A stretch of DNA of 64,000 nt. Origin: Orobanche coerulescens (Eukaryota; Streptophyta; Magnoliopsida; Lamiales; Orobanchaceae). The stretch covers positions 133,120,858 to 133,184,857 of the forward strand of contig CM065812.1 of the NCBI GenBank assembly GCA_033398695.1, read 5' to 3'. The translations under genes and the position numbers were made by a program. This document shows positions 43,040 through 54,360 of the stretch, in pieces; positions within the stretch are counted from its first letter, which is position 1, and each line of letters begins with the position of its first letter. Below the pieces are notes generated by a model. It saw nothing but the letters and a program-made list of their open reading frames with translations, ran no database searches and had not been told where the DNA came from.

Positions 43040-45383
43040 CTGCCAAAATCATCTAAATGTCGAAATGTAGTAGTAGAAGGATTACCACCATCCCCTAGAT
43101 CCTCGTCACGAGGCTGTGAAGATGGGTGCATCCAGAAGAGAGAAGGCGGTGGAGCAGTGCTGCAGATCCGGCTGAGCAATGGTCTGAGTCAGCGTCATCA
43201 TATAGTCCATCATGGCCTGCTGCTGTCTATGGAAACTCTCTAACCGCGACTCAGTCCTCTGCTCGCTCTCATGTAACCGCGTCTGAGTCCTCCTTTCATT
43301 CTCAGCTCGGAGCTCCCTCTCCGCCCTCAACTGCTCCTCGAGATAGGCAGTCCGTGCATCCCGTCCGTTAGGGCGCTGGAAGCCGGGGGTATCTTTCAAT
43401 ACATGGCGTGAAGATAAGGATCGACCTGATTGATCTGTCCAATGGCAGAATCGAGGTCGGTCTCCGCTATGTCTGGATACTGCTCCCGAGCAATCTCAGC
43501 AAGCATCCTCTGAGACTCCTCCCGCACACGCTCTCAAGTTAATATGAAAATAAATATTTCAATATCAATAAAAGTATGATACAAAGGCATTTATTTTATT
43601 ACCAAAATAAAATAAAAAAGACTTACATGCTCCTCGGGACGGTTCGGATATGCTTTCTGAGTCACGTAGGCAAATGCGTCCAATGAATCAGAAGAAATAT
43701 CCTCGTGCGCAACTCTGGCTAACGACCGAGAACCCAGACTGTGATGGTCAGTCAGACCAGCACGATTGGTCGTGTTGGTCAAGCTAGTCGCCTTCAAAAA
43801 AATATTATTTAGAATCGAGTTTATATTTAGAATTAAAAATAAATAAAAACTGAAATATTATTATTTTTTATTAAATACTAGCAGTTTTTTTAATAAATAA
43901 AATACAATATTCAGATTTTTATTTTTTTATGGAAAATAATATTCTAGTTTTTATTTTTATTATAACAATTTATTTCCACTTGTGAATTAAAAATTCTGAT
44001 TTTTTAATATTAATAATATTCCAGAATTTAAAAAAAATACCTGAAGTTCCGATTTTTTCTAATTTAAAAAAAATCAGAACTTCAAGTATTTTTTAAATTC
44101 TGAAACATTAATTTAAAAAAATCGAGTTTATATTTAGAATTAAAAAAAAACTGAAAGAGAAAGAATGAAATGAGGGTATTTTAGTCATATCATGAACTCT
44201 GTGTCGCGAAAATGGGCGCGTAGCCACTTCCACTCGTACTCCGGGAACTTGAATTCTTCCGGGGTAGCCTCTCGGGTATCACCCCAGGCTGTCCAGAACA
44301 TGTGCATCTCATTTTTCCAAGATTTGTACCTACAACACACGTTGCACAACATATATATTCGTAAGAAAAAAATTACGCAAACAATGTAGATACACAATAA
44401 ATTAAAATGACTTACTTGGTAGACTGCATCTCGTCACACCAAGTACGTAGTAGAGAGTCGGGAATGACAAACCACACCTATGAACAGCATAAATACGCAA
44501 TACTTTAAAAACATCACATATTGCATTTTGAAGAACTACGTGTTGATTGAAAAACACTTATTAAATATTTATTAACTTACCGACATAGCATTGTTCAAAG
44601 CATCCTTCACGCACTGCGGCACGTCCCCCCAATCGGGCCACAAAACGGGGACTCTGTCCCGAATGACAAAGCCAACATTACGGCTATATGACGCCGCAGC
44701 GTCAGAAGACATCACCGGCCGGCCGTGTCTGTCTAGAGGAATCTCATAACGGCCATGCTTACTTACGTACGAGTCGAGCGCCAGACCCTTTGCTGGGCCA
44801 CGAGTCTTCTTCTTTTTCTTCTCCTCCTCGACTACATTTTTCCCCTTCTCCTTCTCCCTCTCTATCTCCTCGTACAGTTTCGTCTTCGAAACCCGACAAC
44901 TCCACCAACACATGTTGTCTGGCCAAGACTCGTAGACGTATGCCTCGTCAGGGCTAATCAATCAAACGGGAACTCGGACTCCCGTCTCATCGACCTCTGG
45001 AATAGTCGGAACCATCAGAGGCATGAATAGAGTCGGCGGAGGACCGTGGGGCACCGCGGACGAGGAACTCCGTACATCTCCTGATGTGTGAGGTCTAGAC
45101 GTGGGTCGGTGGATGGGAGGCATACAAGTCTCCGGCTGCCAGGGGGTCGACCGCGGTGTCTGAAAGGATAAACGCCGCGCTAGTGCAGTGGGCTCATCTG
45201 TCGCCCTTAAAACATCATCAGCGTTCATGCCGGTAGCTTCTAGTATCTGGCTGGCACGAACGCTGCTCTGAGATATGTATAGTGTAGAGGGATTTGCCTT
45301 ACTAGAGGCTGCCGAACTCCCCCCGAATCGGGAGTGGTCGACTTTGTCGACTTCTTCCCCAACACTTTCTTTATTCTATCCAT
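43040..45383 (-). pseudogene. CACTA second gene, tnpA / Transposase_24-like
   Basis: This multi-exon minus-strand gene encodes a protein that in the En/Spm group binds subterminal repeats and aids transposition. It starts at the ATG at 45383 (MDRIKKVLGKK). Candidate exons are 45383-44581 (donor GTAAGT), 44477-44416, 44329-about 44190, 43791-43627 (donor GTAAGT) and about 43535-43040. Family motifs are RGPAKGLAL with a following RHGRPV-type segment, WPDWGDVP, WKWLRAHFRDTEF and TNRAGLTDHHSLGSRSLAR, and a long charged coiled coil at the C-terminus (about 43370-43200). Breaks: a one-base loss in a run of C near 45320, an in-frame TGA near 44962, a lost donor after 44190 and a frameshift near 43400. 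Confidence 0.8.
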
Positions 45384-45834
45384 AATCTAAATAAATAAAT
45401 CAAATTCACAACTCAATACAACAGTAATTATCAATGCCATACCACATTAATCTTTCGATTAACGCCGACTATAAAATTCCTTCCTCCTCAAACAAATTCA
45501 TCAAATATTTCATCAAAACTCATTACATAATTTACCTAATTCATCAAATAATCTAAACAAATTCATCAAATTCAAAACTCAACACAACAGTAATTATCAA
45601 TGCGATACCACGTTAATCTTTCGATTAACGCCGGCTATACAATCCCTTCCTCCTCGAACAAATTCATCAAATTCACAACTCATTAAACACAAAATATTGA
45701 AAATACTAAATTCGTCAAATATTGCATCACAACTCATTAAACAATTTATCTAATTCATTATATAATCTAAACAAATTCATCAAACAAATACAATAAATTC
45801 AACAAACAAAATAAAAAAAATAAGGAAAAGGGTT
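45384..45834 (-). other. Intron-like AT-rich stretch upstream of the tnpA-like ATG
   Basis: This AT-rich sequence has two diverged copies of a roughly 190-bp repeat: AATTATCAATGCSATACCACRTTAATCTTTCGATTAACG occurs near 45425 and 45592. On the minus strand it begins with a GTAACC donor next to the GC-rich block (45834) and lies just ahead of the ATG, so it is probably an intron in the 5' UTR. Confidence 0.5.
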
Positions 45835-46090
45835 ACCGCGGCCGGGCTGTCGGGCGACGGGCGGAGGGCGTCGGGCGGGCGGGCGGGCGACGGGACCGCG
45901 GGCGGGCGGGCGGCGGCGGGGCTGGGGTTCGTACAGGCGGCGGGACGGCGGTCGGGCGGGCGACAGGGGGTTGGGGGCTGGGTGACGATCGGCGGGACGG
46001 GGGCTAGGTGACGAGCGGCTAGTTGACGGGCGGTTGGGGGCTAGGTGACGATCGGCGGGCGATGGCTAGGTGACGGGCGATCGGGGTGGG
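45835..46090 (-). promoter_or_regulatory. GC-rich untranslated exon with G-quadruplex motif
   Basis: The plus strand is extremely G-rich, made of GGGCGACGG, GGCGGGCG and TAGGTGACG units, and abruptly distinct from its AT-rich neighbours. The segment 45873-45887 reads GGGCGGGCGGGCGGG, a canonical four-tract G-quadruplex motif. En/Spm has a GC-rich, CpG-dense first untranslated exon that is a methylation target, and this block sits in the equivalent place upstream of the tnpA-like gene. The role is inferred by analogy. Confidence 0.6.
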
Positions 46091-46143
46091 TGAGGGAAGG
46101 AGAAAATAATACAAGCTGTGAAGGAGAAAACATATAAAAGGTA

Positions 46144-46626
46144 GGGGGTTTAGCCGACGACAAGATCTAAGTCGTCGGCTAAAGTTTTTTAAAAAAAAAT
46201 TATTATACTTTAGCCGACGACATTAAAAGAGTCGTCGGCTAAACCCCAACAGTGGCCCGACCGTGTAGTTTAGCACGGTCGGGTCAGGCATACAGCGTGT
46301 TTTCACTTTCTGGGCAGGTGCGACACGGACCGTGTCGTTTGACACGGTCGGCGGTTTAGCCAACGATAAAGATAGAGTCGTCGACTAAAGTATAACACTT
46401 TTTTTTAAAACGTTAGCCGACCGTGTCAGGAGACACATGCCGTGTCTCACCTCCCCAGAAAGTAAAAACACACTGTATGCCTGACCCGACCGTGTTAAAC
46501 TACACAGTCGGGCCATTGTTGGGCTTTAGCCGACGACTCTTTGAATGTCGTCGGCTAAAGTATAATAATTTTTTTTAAAAAACACTTTAGCCGACGACGT
46601 AGATCTTGTCGTCGGCTAAACCCCCC
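46144..46626. repeat. Long near-perfect hairpin between the two CACTA genes
   Basis: Arms 46144-about 46375 and about 46400-46626 are reverse complements with few mismatches. Each arm holds, from outside in, GGGTTTAGCCGACGACAAGA, a second TTTAGCCGACGAC pair, CCCGACCGTGTAGTTTA, then CAGGCATACAG, CACTTTCTGGGCAGGTG and GACACGGACCGTGTC-type sequence. The inner 80 bp matches the 70-bp repeat unit of the Athila-like element (about 32000-32080). The arms are slightly unequal at the centre. The outer motifs are those of the CACTA termini. Confidence 0.9.
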
Positions 46627-49240
46627 GATTTTTTTAATAATATTATTGATATTAAATTAATGTTATGATTATTATTATTACTATTTTTTTTAATTATATT
46701 TAACATATGAAAATATACATCTACTAAATTTATGGCTCATAGTTTGAGTCATCACTACAGTCTGTCTCATTATCTGAGTTGATATCCGGCAACATATGCC
46801 TCAAGTCGTCCACATTATCGTCATCAGAATTTTCAAGTAATTCGTTTGTATCAACATCAACGTACCCACGAGCATCATCACGGAGTCGGACGACTCGTCC
46901 TTCAGGAACATTATTCATTGTAATTGTTGTTGATGGTGGAATATTTGCTGTATTTGGCTCTTGATAAGCATCATCGTCATCAGTACCTGTTGTTTCTCCC
47001 AGTGAAGCAGCACTAAAAATATTCCTCGTTGTCACAACGTTCACTATCTTCCATGTGCCTTTCTTCACCAAGTCGTCCAAATAATACACCGACTTTGCTG
47101 ATGTAGCAAATACAAAAGGATCACTTTCATACCATGAAGTGGAAGTGTCAACAGATAACAGCCCATAGCCGTCTTGCATATCGGTTCCAAGACTGGTGTC
47201 GTACCATCGACACTTAAACAAGTAAATTGTCATGCCTTCCCCGTAAATTAGTTTTACCACCTCCAAAAGAACACCGTAATATCCACCATCTATCATAACC
47301 CTGGAATTTTGACATCCTCTTTTTTGGTCTCTCTCAAGGCATACGAATGTGACACCGTTGACTTTGGCCATCGAATAAATTCTTGACATAACCGGCTTCA
47401 TAGAAAGAAGCATAACTTCACGCGACCAGTTAGGGTGGGCGTCATCTTGTATGTGTGTCATCTGTCGTAAATAAACTTTTTATGTAAAAAAAATATCTTA
47501 AGTCCAAAATCAATAGCAACTGAATGTATACGTACCCATTCTCCAAAATAGTCGGCAAAAGTGTCATTGTGGAATCTAGTGTCACCTCGCACCATATCGC
47601 ATGACAAGTGGATGTCTTTCCAGTACTGAACTTCTGGACAATTGAGCAATATCCACCAATGTGCAATTCGTGACTCGTACAGGTCTAATTGTCTTCCTGG
47701 CAACCTCCCATAGACGTCAACCTCAGTGGATATGATAGAAAGATTGAATTGTATTTTATCTGCTGGAATAGAGCGGGAAGGGGGCTCGAAGGTGCCCAAA
47801 TACAACTTGATATGCGTAATACACTCCGACGCAAGGTAAGATTCTGCAATGCATCCTTCCGGTGCAGACTTATTGGCCACGGAGTCTTTGTAATCACCGA
47901 GTTGCCTGTAATATTGTCATTGTGTTAGAAATCATACTTAATTTGACAATATATATATATATATCATACAAAATTATGTTACCTTTCAACCGGGTACATC
48001 CACGTGTTGTGCACTGGACCAGTGACCAATAACTGCCGGGGAAGGTGGATCATGAGGTGAGGCATGAGGTCGAAAAAGTTTGGAGGAAATATTCGCTCAA
48101 ACTTGCACAAGATATAGATGATCTCATCTTGCATTTTACGCAAATCAGATCTCTTCACTTCTCTCGTACATAATTTCTGGAAAAATCTTGACAATGCAAC
48201 ACACGGCTCGACCACCTGTTTTGGTAAGTACGGTCGAATAAATATCGGAAATAGCATTGGAGTAGGATATGACAATCATGACTCTTCAAACCAGTTAACT
48301 TGTTCTCCCTGAAATTAACACATCTTCCTATATTTCCAGCATACCCGGTAGGATACCTAGCAGTCTTTATCCAGCAAAATATCTCAGTTCTCTGCTCGGC
48401 AGTGATGGTGTAAGCTGCCTTAGGCATTTTTTGTTTTCCCTTGACATTTTTCAACCACAAATGTTTTCTTATGCTCATTTATTCCAAACCTTTGCGTGCT
48501 TTTGGCCCGTCTTTGGTCTTTCCATCCCAACCTAAGGTTGTCCCAACCACACTTTCGCAAACATTCTTTTCAATGTGCATGACATCCAAGAAGTTCCTTA
48601 TCAGTAATTTGGACCAGTAAGGCAATTCCCAGAATATACTTTTGTGCGACCAATACTTATACCTGTCGGGCCTTTCAGGGATTGCTGCAATCACATCAGG
48701 ATGGTTGCTAAGCTTGTAATATCCGCATTTTCCCCTTCTCTTATTATTCTCATTTTGGTGCATTTTCGTTTTTAGCAACTCGCTTGTAACCGTATTGACA
48801 TTTTGAGGATATTTAATATTGAACTTTTGTCGTTCGAACTTGTTTCGGACTCGTTTTACTCGAGTCGGTGTTTCATGTTGTTTTCGTCGCTATTTGGTGT
48901 GTTATAATAATCGTCGTTCGGAACCGCCGTTTTGGGGTTGCCGAAGATCAATCTCATGTTATTGTGGGCGTTGTGAGCTTTTGTTGGTGTTTCGACCATG
49001 TTTCGTACATTTCACATGTTTGGACCGTTTTGTAAATTTCCCAAAAGTTTGGGAAATTTACGTTTGATGTTGTTTTTCTGAACCTTTGAGTAGTCGGGAA
49101 TATGTTTTCCTTCGGCACTTAAGTTCGTCGTTTCAGGCCCCTTACGTCCGTACCATCGTGAATTGTTCACCGTTGTATTTCGATTCTTTTTCGGTACCTC
49201 CCTCTTTCATTCCTGGCCTGTACTCCACAGAAAGGAATGT

Positions 49241-49491
49241 TACGTACGTAACACCCTTTTTGGTTACGTACGTAACGTCCTAGTGTAATTCGGTACAGGC
49301 ACTTCTGCCTTTTTGGTTACGTACGTAACACCCTTTTTGGTTACGTACGTAACGCCCTAGTGTATATCAGTTCAGGCGATTCTGCCTTTTTGGTTACGTA
49401 CGTAAGGCCCTTATGGCTTACGTACGTAATACGGCTTACGTACGTTAGCATGTGGTGGCTAACGTACGTAACGAGGCCTGGGTTTATAAAC
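49241..49491 (+). promoter_or_regulatory. TACGTACGTA array and TATA box in gypsy-H LTR
   Basis: Eight copies of the palindrome, mostly as GGTTACGTACGTAAC, lie between 49241 and 49472, at about 49242, 49264, 49318, 49342, 49396, 49420, 49438 and 49462. TTTATAAA follows at 49483-49490. TACGTA is an A-box, an ACGT-core site recognised by plant bZIP factors, so each palindrome could bind such dimers. In the 3' LTR two of the eight sites are damaged (56318, 56416). Promoter function is inferred. Confidence 0.7.
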
Positions 49492-50172
49492 CCAGGGGTT
49501 GACCGATTTCGGCCATTTTCACTCCTTCTCCTCCCCATCCGACTCCTAGGCGATCTCCTTGGTATTTCCGGCGATTTGAAGCTTGTTAACTCCGATCCAT
49601 CATCTCCTTCGAGTTTTTGGAGCATATTATCAACCTCTAATCGTGTTCTTCGTCACTATTCAAGGTAAACTCCTAAAACCTTGTTTTGGGTAAATTGAAG
49701 GGGGTTTTCATGTTTCGTCCGATTCGTTCTGTATGCTAGAATAATTCATGCTGTACATGATTAATCTTGTTGGTATTCTTAATTTCCCTACGGATTCATG
49801 GTATATTTCGTGATTTTTACGGAATCGAGAGGGTTTGGTTGTGGTCCGCCCTCGTTGTTGTTTATATACGAATATACATGAATCGTAGGCGGGTTTTCGG
49901 GTGTATTCCAATTCCGTATTCAGTTAGAAATGGTTGTGATTGTATTCTTCGAATCGTTAGGTTCGGTTTCATTGGTTCCTAGCGTTCATCGGTGACATTC
50001 CTTTCCGTTCTTCGCGTCGTCAATAATTCAAGGCAAGTATTTTCGGAAACCTTTATGCTTAACATGGAATGGTAATATATTTTGTGTGTGATTTGCTCAC
50101 CTCGTGTTGGTCCGACGGGATCAAGGAGGGAATCCAAAGGTTTGCGTCCCGGATTCATGAGTTTGTTTAGCT

Positions 50173-50340
50173 AGCCAGTGCGGGAGGGTCCTTAGAGGCC
50201 TCGTGCGGGAATTTATGATATGACTCTGTTCCCAAGGCGATGCATGTGCGTGTTTTGTTTTATAATATAGCCAGTGCGGGAGGGTCCTTAGAGGCCTCGT
50301 GCGGGAATTTATGATATGACTCTGTTCCCAAGGCAAATTG
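50173..50340 (+). repeat. Two-copy 96-bp tandem repeat in gypsy-H LTR
   Basis: The two units share AGCCAGTGCGGGAGGGTCC followed by TTAGAGGCCTCG and TTCCCAAGGC. The same pair lies at 57241 and 57337 in the 3' LTR, and a diverged pair lies in the gypsy-B leader (about 5988 and 6074). Confidence 0.85.
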
Positions 50341-50896
50341 TTTGACTGTTTATTTCCGGAAAGGACATGTCTAGTTTTGGTTTTTGAAATAATATTGGTG
50401 CATGTACTATGAGATGTGTAAGCGATTGGTTTGCCTTGATTACTTGTACTAGCGTACTTTCTAACCCCTTTGGGGACCCGTTTCGGGGAAATTCTTGTTA
50501 TGGATTTCAGGTTATGATTATCCGGACGAGCGAGCACCGGGATAGTACGAGGATGTCGGCCAGGGCCGTTGACATGTGCATTTGGGTCTACTTATTTCTT
50601 TGTCCAATTCGATATGGTTGTTCCCGCAGTTTTAAACTTATAGATCGTACTCGCGAGTACTTAGGCTTTTCGTTTTAAACTCCGTATTGTATTGCTTTAA
50701 ATTGTCACGTTATTGGTTGATGCTTATTTCGCCGGTTGCTCCGGGCGTATCTTTATATGTCATATTATTTAAATGTGTATCCTCGCTAACCAAGACGGTT
50801 AGTCGAGTGGAGTTTTCCTATTGTAGCCTGGTGGGTCCCATGTAGGGGTCTACGGCGCTGTAACATATTCCGAATATCTCGGGGTGTTACAGAAAA

Positions 50897-50908
50897 TGGT
50901 ATCGGAGA
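50897..50908 (+). other. gypsy-H primer binding site
   Basis: TGGTATCGGAGA begins five bases beyond the LTR end. It is a variant of the initiator methionine tRNA site seen in gypsy-B, with the same A-to-G change as copia-A2. Confidence 0.88.
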
Positions 50909-51128
50909 AACTAGGTTTATGGATACCTAGGCTTGTTGGTTATTTGGGTCTAGTCGTGTTTTGTTTTGCACATTGTCACACCGCTGCCAGCATCCCAGTA
51001 CTTCCAGTGCTCGTAAGTTTTCTTATTCAGCTCTTTTGTTTCTTGCATTGTATTTCCACTTTTGAATCGTAGTTGCTTTTCCTCCCTTACTCATCATCGA
51101 TGTACTTCTGTTATCTCTCAACATCAGT

Positions 51129-53006
51129 ATGGATGCCGGAGGAAACCGTGGTCGTGGTCGTGGTCGTGGTCGTGGACGCGGCCGAGGATGTGGGGAAGCC
51201 GGTGGGGCGGCCACGTCACACTCTTCAGGAGCCGGCAGTACCGGCGACCGTCACAGTCATGCTTCTTCCCAGGAGCGCGCCGATCTTGGTATTGCGGCTG
51301 TTATGCAGCAAATGGTTAACCAGATGGCGGCTATAGCTCAGGTGGTCCAGAACCCCGATCAGGCCCATGCTAATCGGGGCGGAGCGGATCGCTGGCTTCA
51401 GGATGTCATCAAGATGTATCCTCCTCAGTTTTCGGGAGCTTCGGACCCGATCGGATGGGAAGGGTGGATCAAGGAGATATCCAAAGTCTTCACTGCTACC
51501 AACTGCCCCGAGGACCGTAAGGTCCCTATTGCTCAATACTTTCTCATGGGAGATGCTACGGATTGGTGGGAGGCCGTTGGTCCCAAAGATCATGTTGCTT
51601 CGTGGGCCGAATTTCAAGAATTGATGGAGACCGAATATTATCCGTGGCCGGTCAGACAGGCTCGAGTGCATGCTTTCTATGATGCTCAACCACGGGATAT
51701 TCCCGTATCCCAAGCTATTGCCGAATTTAACAAGGAGTTGGGTTATGTGAAGACCCAAGTTGTCGCTGAGAGCGACAACATTTTCCATTTTTCCAGGAGG
51801 ATGAAACTGTCCATTCGGGAATACATGTCTGGACTCGTCTGCACTACCTTGAAGGATTATCAGAGTAGGGCCCTTGCTTATGATATGTCAGTGACGGCTA
51901 GTGATTTGGCTCGTGAAAGCAAGAAGCAGAAGTCGGTCGGAAATTTTTCTGGTCCCAAGAGTGGAGGCCAGCAGAAATCTCAGGCTGCAAATATTTCTAC
52001 GGGCGGTTCGGCTCGTTTCTCTAGGAGCTTTCGGGGTGCCGCCAGAACATCCGCTCGTGAACCCACATGCTTTAACTGTGGTGTGCAGGGCCATAAGAGC
52101 CGACAGTGTTCTCGTCCAAAGTTTACTTGTCATACTTGTGGACAGTTGGGCCACAAGGCCCCTTTTTGTGAGCACGTCAAACAGCTTCGCGGCGCCCGTT
52201 CTTCTCAACCAGTACCATTGGAGCCGAGTGTGAACCAGGGCTCATTTGCTCCGCCGCCTCCACCGAGCGCCGGCCGAGGTAGGGGTCGGGGTCAGCCCGC
52301 TAGGAGAGGAGCTTCCAGTGTCAGCTCTGCCCAACCGCGTATCTATGAGATGAGGAGGGCCGATGACCCAGCAGCCACTGTGGCGACAGGTACCGTTCAT
52401 ATCCATTCTCATCCCGTCGGTGTGCTTTTTGATTCGGGTGCTACGCATTCATTCATTTCTCTAGAGTGTGTACGCCGTCTGAGTCTCGACTGCTTGTCAC
52501 CTTGCGAGCCTTTCATTGTTAAACTCCCTAGCGGTGATAGAATTGTCGGCGATCGAGAAGTCCGAGACTGCTCTGTGTTTATTTGTGAGAGAGCTTGGCT
52601 CTCTAATCTTATTGTCGTTAGTATTGTGGGTGAGGATTTGATTCTCGGGGATGATTGGCTCGAGCGGCATGGCGCAATCATGAACTACCGCACGAGAATC
52701 ATCACTATGTTAGCCGGGGACGGCACCGAACACTCTTTCGCAGGGCGAAAGAGGGGAAACCAGAAGTTCGTTATTAATGCCTTGAAGGCGATGAGCCTCC
52801 TGAGAAAGGGTGTCGGTTATTGGTGCTATGCCTTGAAGGCGGAGAATGGTGGAGTCGAGCTTTCGTCGATTCCAGTCGTTAGTGAGTTTCCTGATGTTTT
52901 TCCTGACGAGTTACCGGGATTGCCATCGGATCGTGAGGTTGAGTTTGCTATAGAGTTAGAGCCGGGTGCGGCTCCACTTCAGGCGCCGTATCGCATGGCA
53001 CCTTGA
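51129..53006 (+). CDS. gypsy-H Gag, protease and start of RT
   Basis: The frame of 625 codons starts at the ATG at 51129 (MDAGGNRGRGRGRG). It has a GR-rich N-terminus, the retrotransposon gag core with DWWEAV near residue 145, a hydrophilic linker and two CCHC zinc knuckles near residues 313 and 334 (CFNCGVQGHKSRQC and CHTCGQLGHKAPFC). The aspartic protease follows with LFDSGATHSF near residue 434 and the linker to RT (FPDVFPDELPGLP). Gag builds the particle and protease processes the polyprotein. The frame stops at TGA 53004-53006, just at the RT entry, where a sense codon is expected. Up to that point it is uninterrupted. Confidence 0.93.
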   Translation: MDAGGNRGRGRGRGRGRGRGCGEAGGAATSHSSGAGSTGDRHSHASSQERADLGIAAVMQQMVNQMAAIAQVVQNPDQAHANRGGADRWLQDVIKMYPPQFSGASDPIGWEGWIKEISKVFTATNCPEDRKVPIAQYFLMGDATDWWEAVGPKDHVASWAEFQELMETEYYPWPVRQARVHAFYDAQPRDIPVSQAIAEFNKELGYVKTQVVAESDNIFHFSRRMKLSIREYMSGLVCTTLKDYQSRALAYDMSVTASDLARESKKQKSVGNFSGPKSGGQQKSQAANISTGGSARFSRSFRGAARTSAREPTCFNCGVQGHKSRQCSRPKFTCHTCGQLGHKAPFCEHVKQLRGARSSQPVPLEPSVNQGSFAPPPPPSAGRGRGRGQPARRGASSVSSAQPRIYEMRRADDPAATVATGTVHIHSHPVGVLFDSGATHSFISLECVRRLSLDCLSPCEPFIVKLPSGDRIVGDREVRDCSVFICERAWLSNLIVVSIVGEDLILGDDWLERHGAIMNYRTRIITMLAGDGTEHSFAGRKRGNQKFVINALKAMSLLRKGVGYWCYALKAENGGVELSSIPVVSEFPDVFPDELPGLPSDREVEFAIELEPGAAPLQAPYRMAP

Positions 53007-54360
53007 GAGATGTCCGAGTTGAAGAAGCGATTGACCGAGCTTCTTGAGTCGGGAATACGTTCGACCGAGCGCCTCGCCTTGGGGCGACTGGTCTGTTTGT
53101 GCGGAAGAAGGATGGTTCACTACGTTTGTGTATCGACTATCGCGAACTAAACAAGGTGACCATCAAGAACAAGTATCCTTTGCCGAGAATCGATGACTTG
53201 TTTGACCGATTGCGGGAGGCTGCGGTATTCTCAAGATTGATTTGAAATCGGGTACTATCGGCCCGGGTGAGAGAGTCCGACGTGCAAAACAGCCTTTTCG
53301 GACGAGATACGGACATTACGAGTTTGTAGTTATGCCTTTCGGGTTAACTAATGCGCCGGCGGTGTTCATGCAATTGATGAACAAAGTCTTTATCGAGTAT
53401 TTGGATAAGTGTGTCGTCGTCTTCATTGACGATATTCTTATCTATTCGAGGAATGAGGAAGAGCATGCCCATCATCTGCGAATAGTGTTAGACATTTTGA
53501 GGACCGAGCAACTCTATGCGAAGTTCTCGAAATGTGAGTTCTGGCTGAAGGAAGTGATGTTTTTGGGTCACGTGATTTCAGCCGAGGGAGTCCGTGTGGA
53601 TCCGCAGAAAATTGAGGCAGTGTTGGATTGGGCACCGCCCACTAATGTAAAGGAGGTCCGTAGTTTCTTGGGTTTGGCTGGCTACTACCGTAGGTTCGTC
53701 GAGGGTTTCTCAAAACTAGCTCGGCCACTTACACAGTTGCTCCAGAAATCCGAGAAGTTCGTCTGGAATGACGAGAGACAGTCGAGTTTTGAGGAACTGA
53801 AGAAGCGTTTAACTTCAGCCCCGGTTTTGGCGTTGCCATGTGGCAACGATGGATTCGCCGTTTATAGCGATGCTTCGGGTCAGGGTCTTGGGTGCGTATT
53901 GATGCAGCACGGCAAGACCATTGCCTTTGCGTCGAGACAGTTGAGGCCGTATGAGCTTAACTACCCTACTCATGATTTGGAGTTAGCGGCAGTCGTTTTT
54001 GCGCTCAAGATTTGGCGTCACTATCTTTTCGGCTCTGCATGTCAGATTTTTACCGATCATAAAAGTCTGAAATACATATTTACTCAGCGGGAGTTGAATA
54101 TGAGGCAGATGAGGTGGTTAGAACTGATTAAGGATTATGACCTCGAAATCCTTTATCATCCGGGCAAGGCGAACGTCGTGGCTGACGCCTTGAGTCGGAA
54201 ACCGATCGCATTGCGAACGCTTGAGATCCTTACGCCTCAGTCTGAGCTTCGGCGGGCCTTGATCGAGTTAGATGTTGAGGTTTTGTTGCCTGGAGTTGTC
54301 GGGCAACTTTGTGCTTTAGATATTTCGTCATCTTTGATCGATGAAATTAAGCTGAAGTAA
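53007..54360 (+). pseudogene. gypsy-H reverse transcriptase and RNase H
   Basis: The first RT blocks ([16 protein letters not shown], about 53107) are separated by small indels near 53075 and 53225. From about 53242 the frame is open to 54360. It has [15 protein letters not shown], the catalytic FIDDILIYS (about 53428), the RT thumb with [15 protein letters not shown], and RNase H with [24 protein letters not shown] and TDHKSLKYI. It ends in TAA at 54358-54360, directly before integrase and probably a changed Gln codon. The enzyme would copy element RNA into DNA in the cytoplasmic particle. Confidence 0.9.

Larger units (their letters stand above)
48715..50891 (+). repeat. gypsy-H 5' LTR
   Basis: Starts TGTAATATCCGC, ends GGGTGTTACA, 2177 bp. 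It contains an array of eight TACGTACGTA palindromes and TATA box (49241-49491), and two copies of a 96-bp repeat starting AGCCAGTGCGGGAGGG at 50173 and 50269. The start and end sequences resemble those of gypsy-B. Confidence 0.95.

Noticed and set aside
44688..45030. Plus-strand frames opposite the tnpA-like gene
   Set aside because: They are the reverse of the coding strand; the minus strand has the family motifs and splice sites.
49341..49668. Frames on both strands with recurring LTYV or TYVS residues
   Set aside because: They are translations of the TACGTACGTA palindrome array, not proteins.
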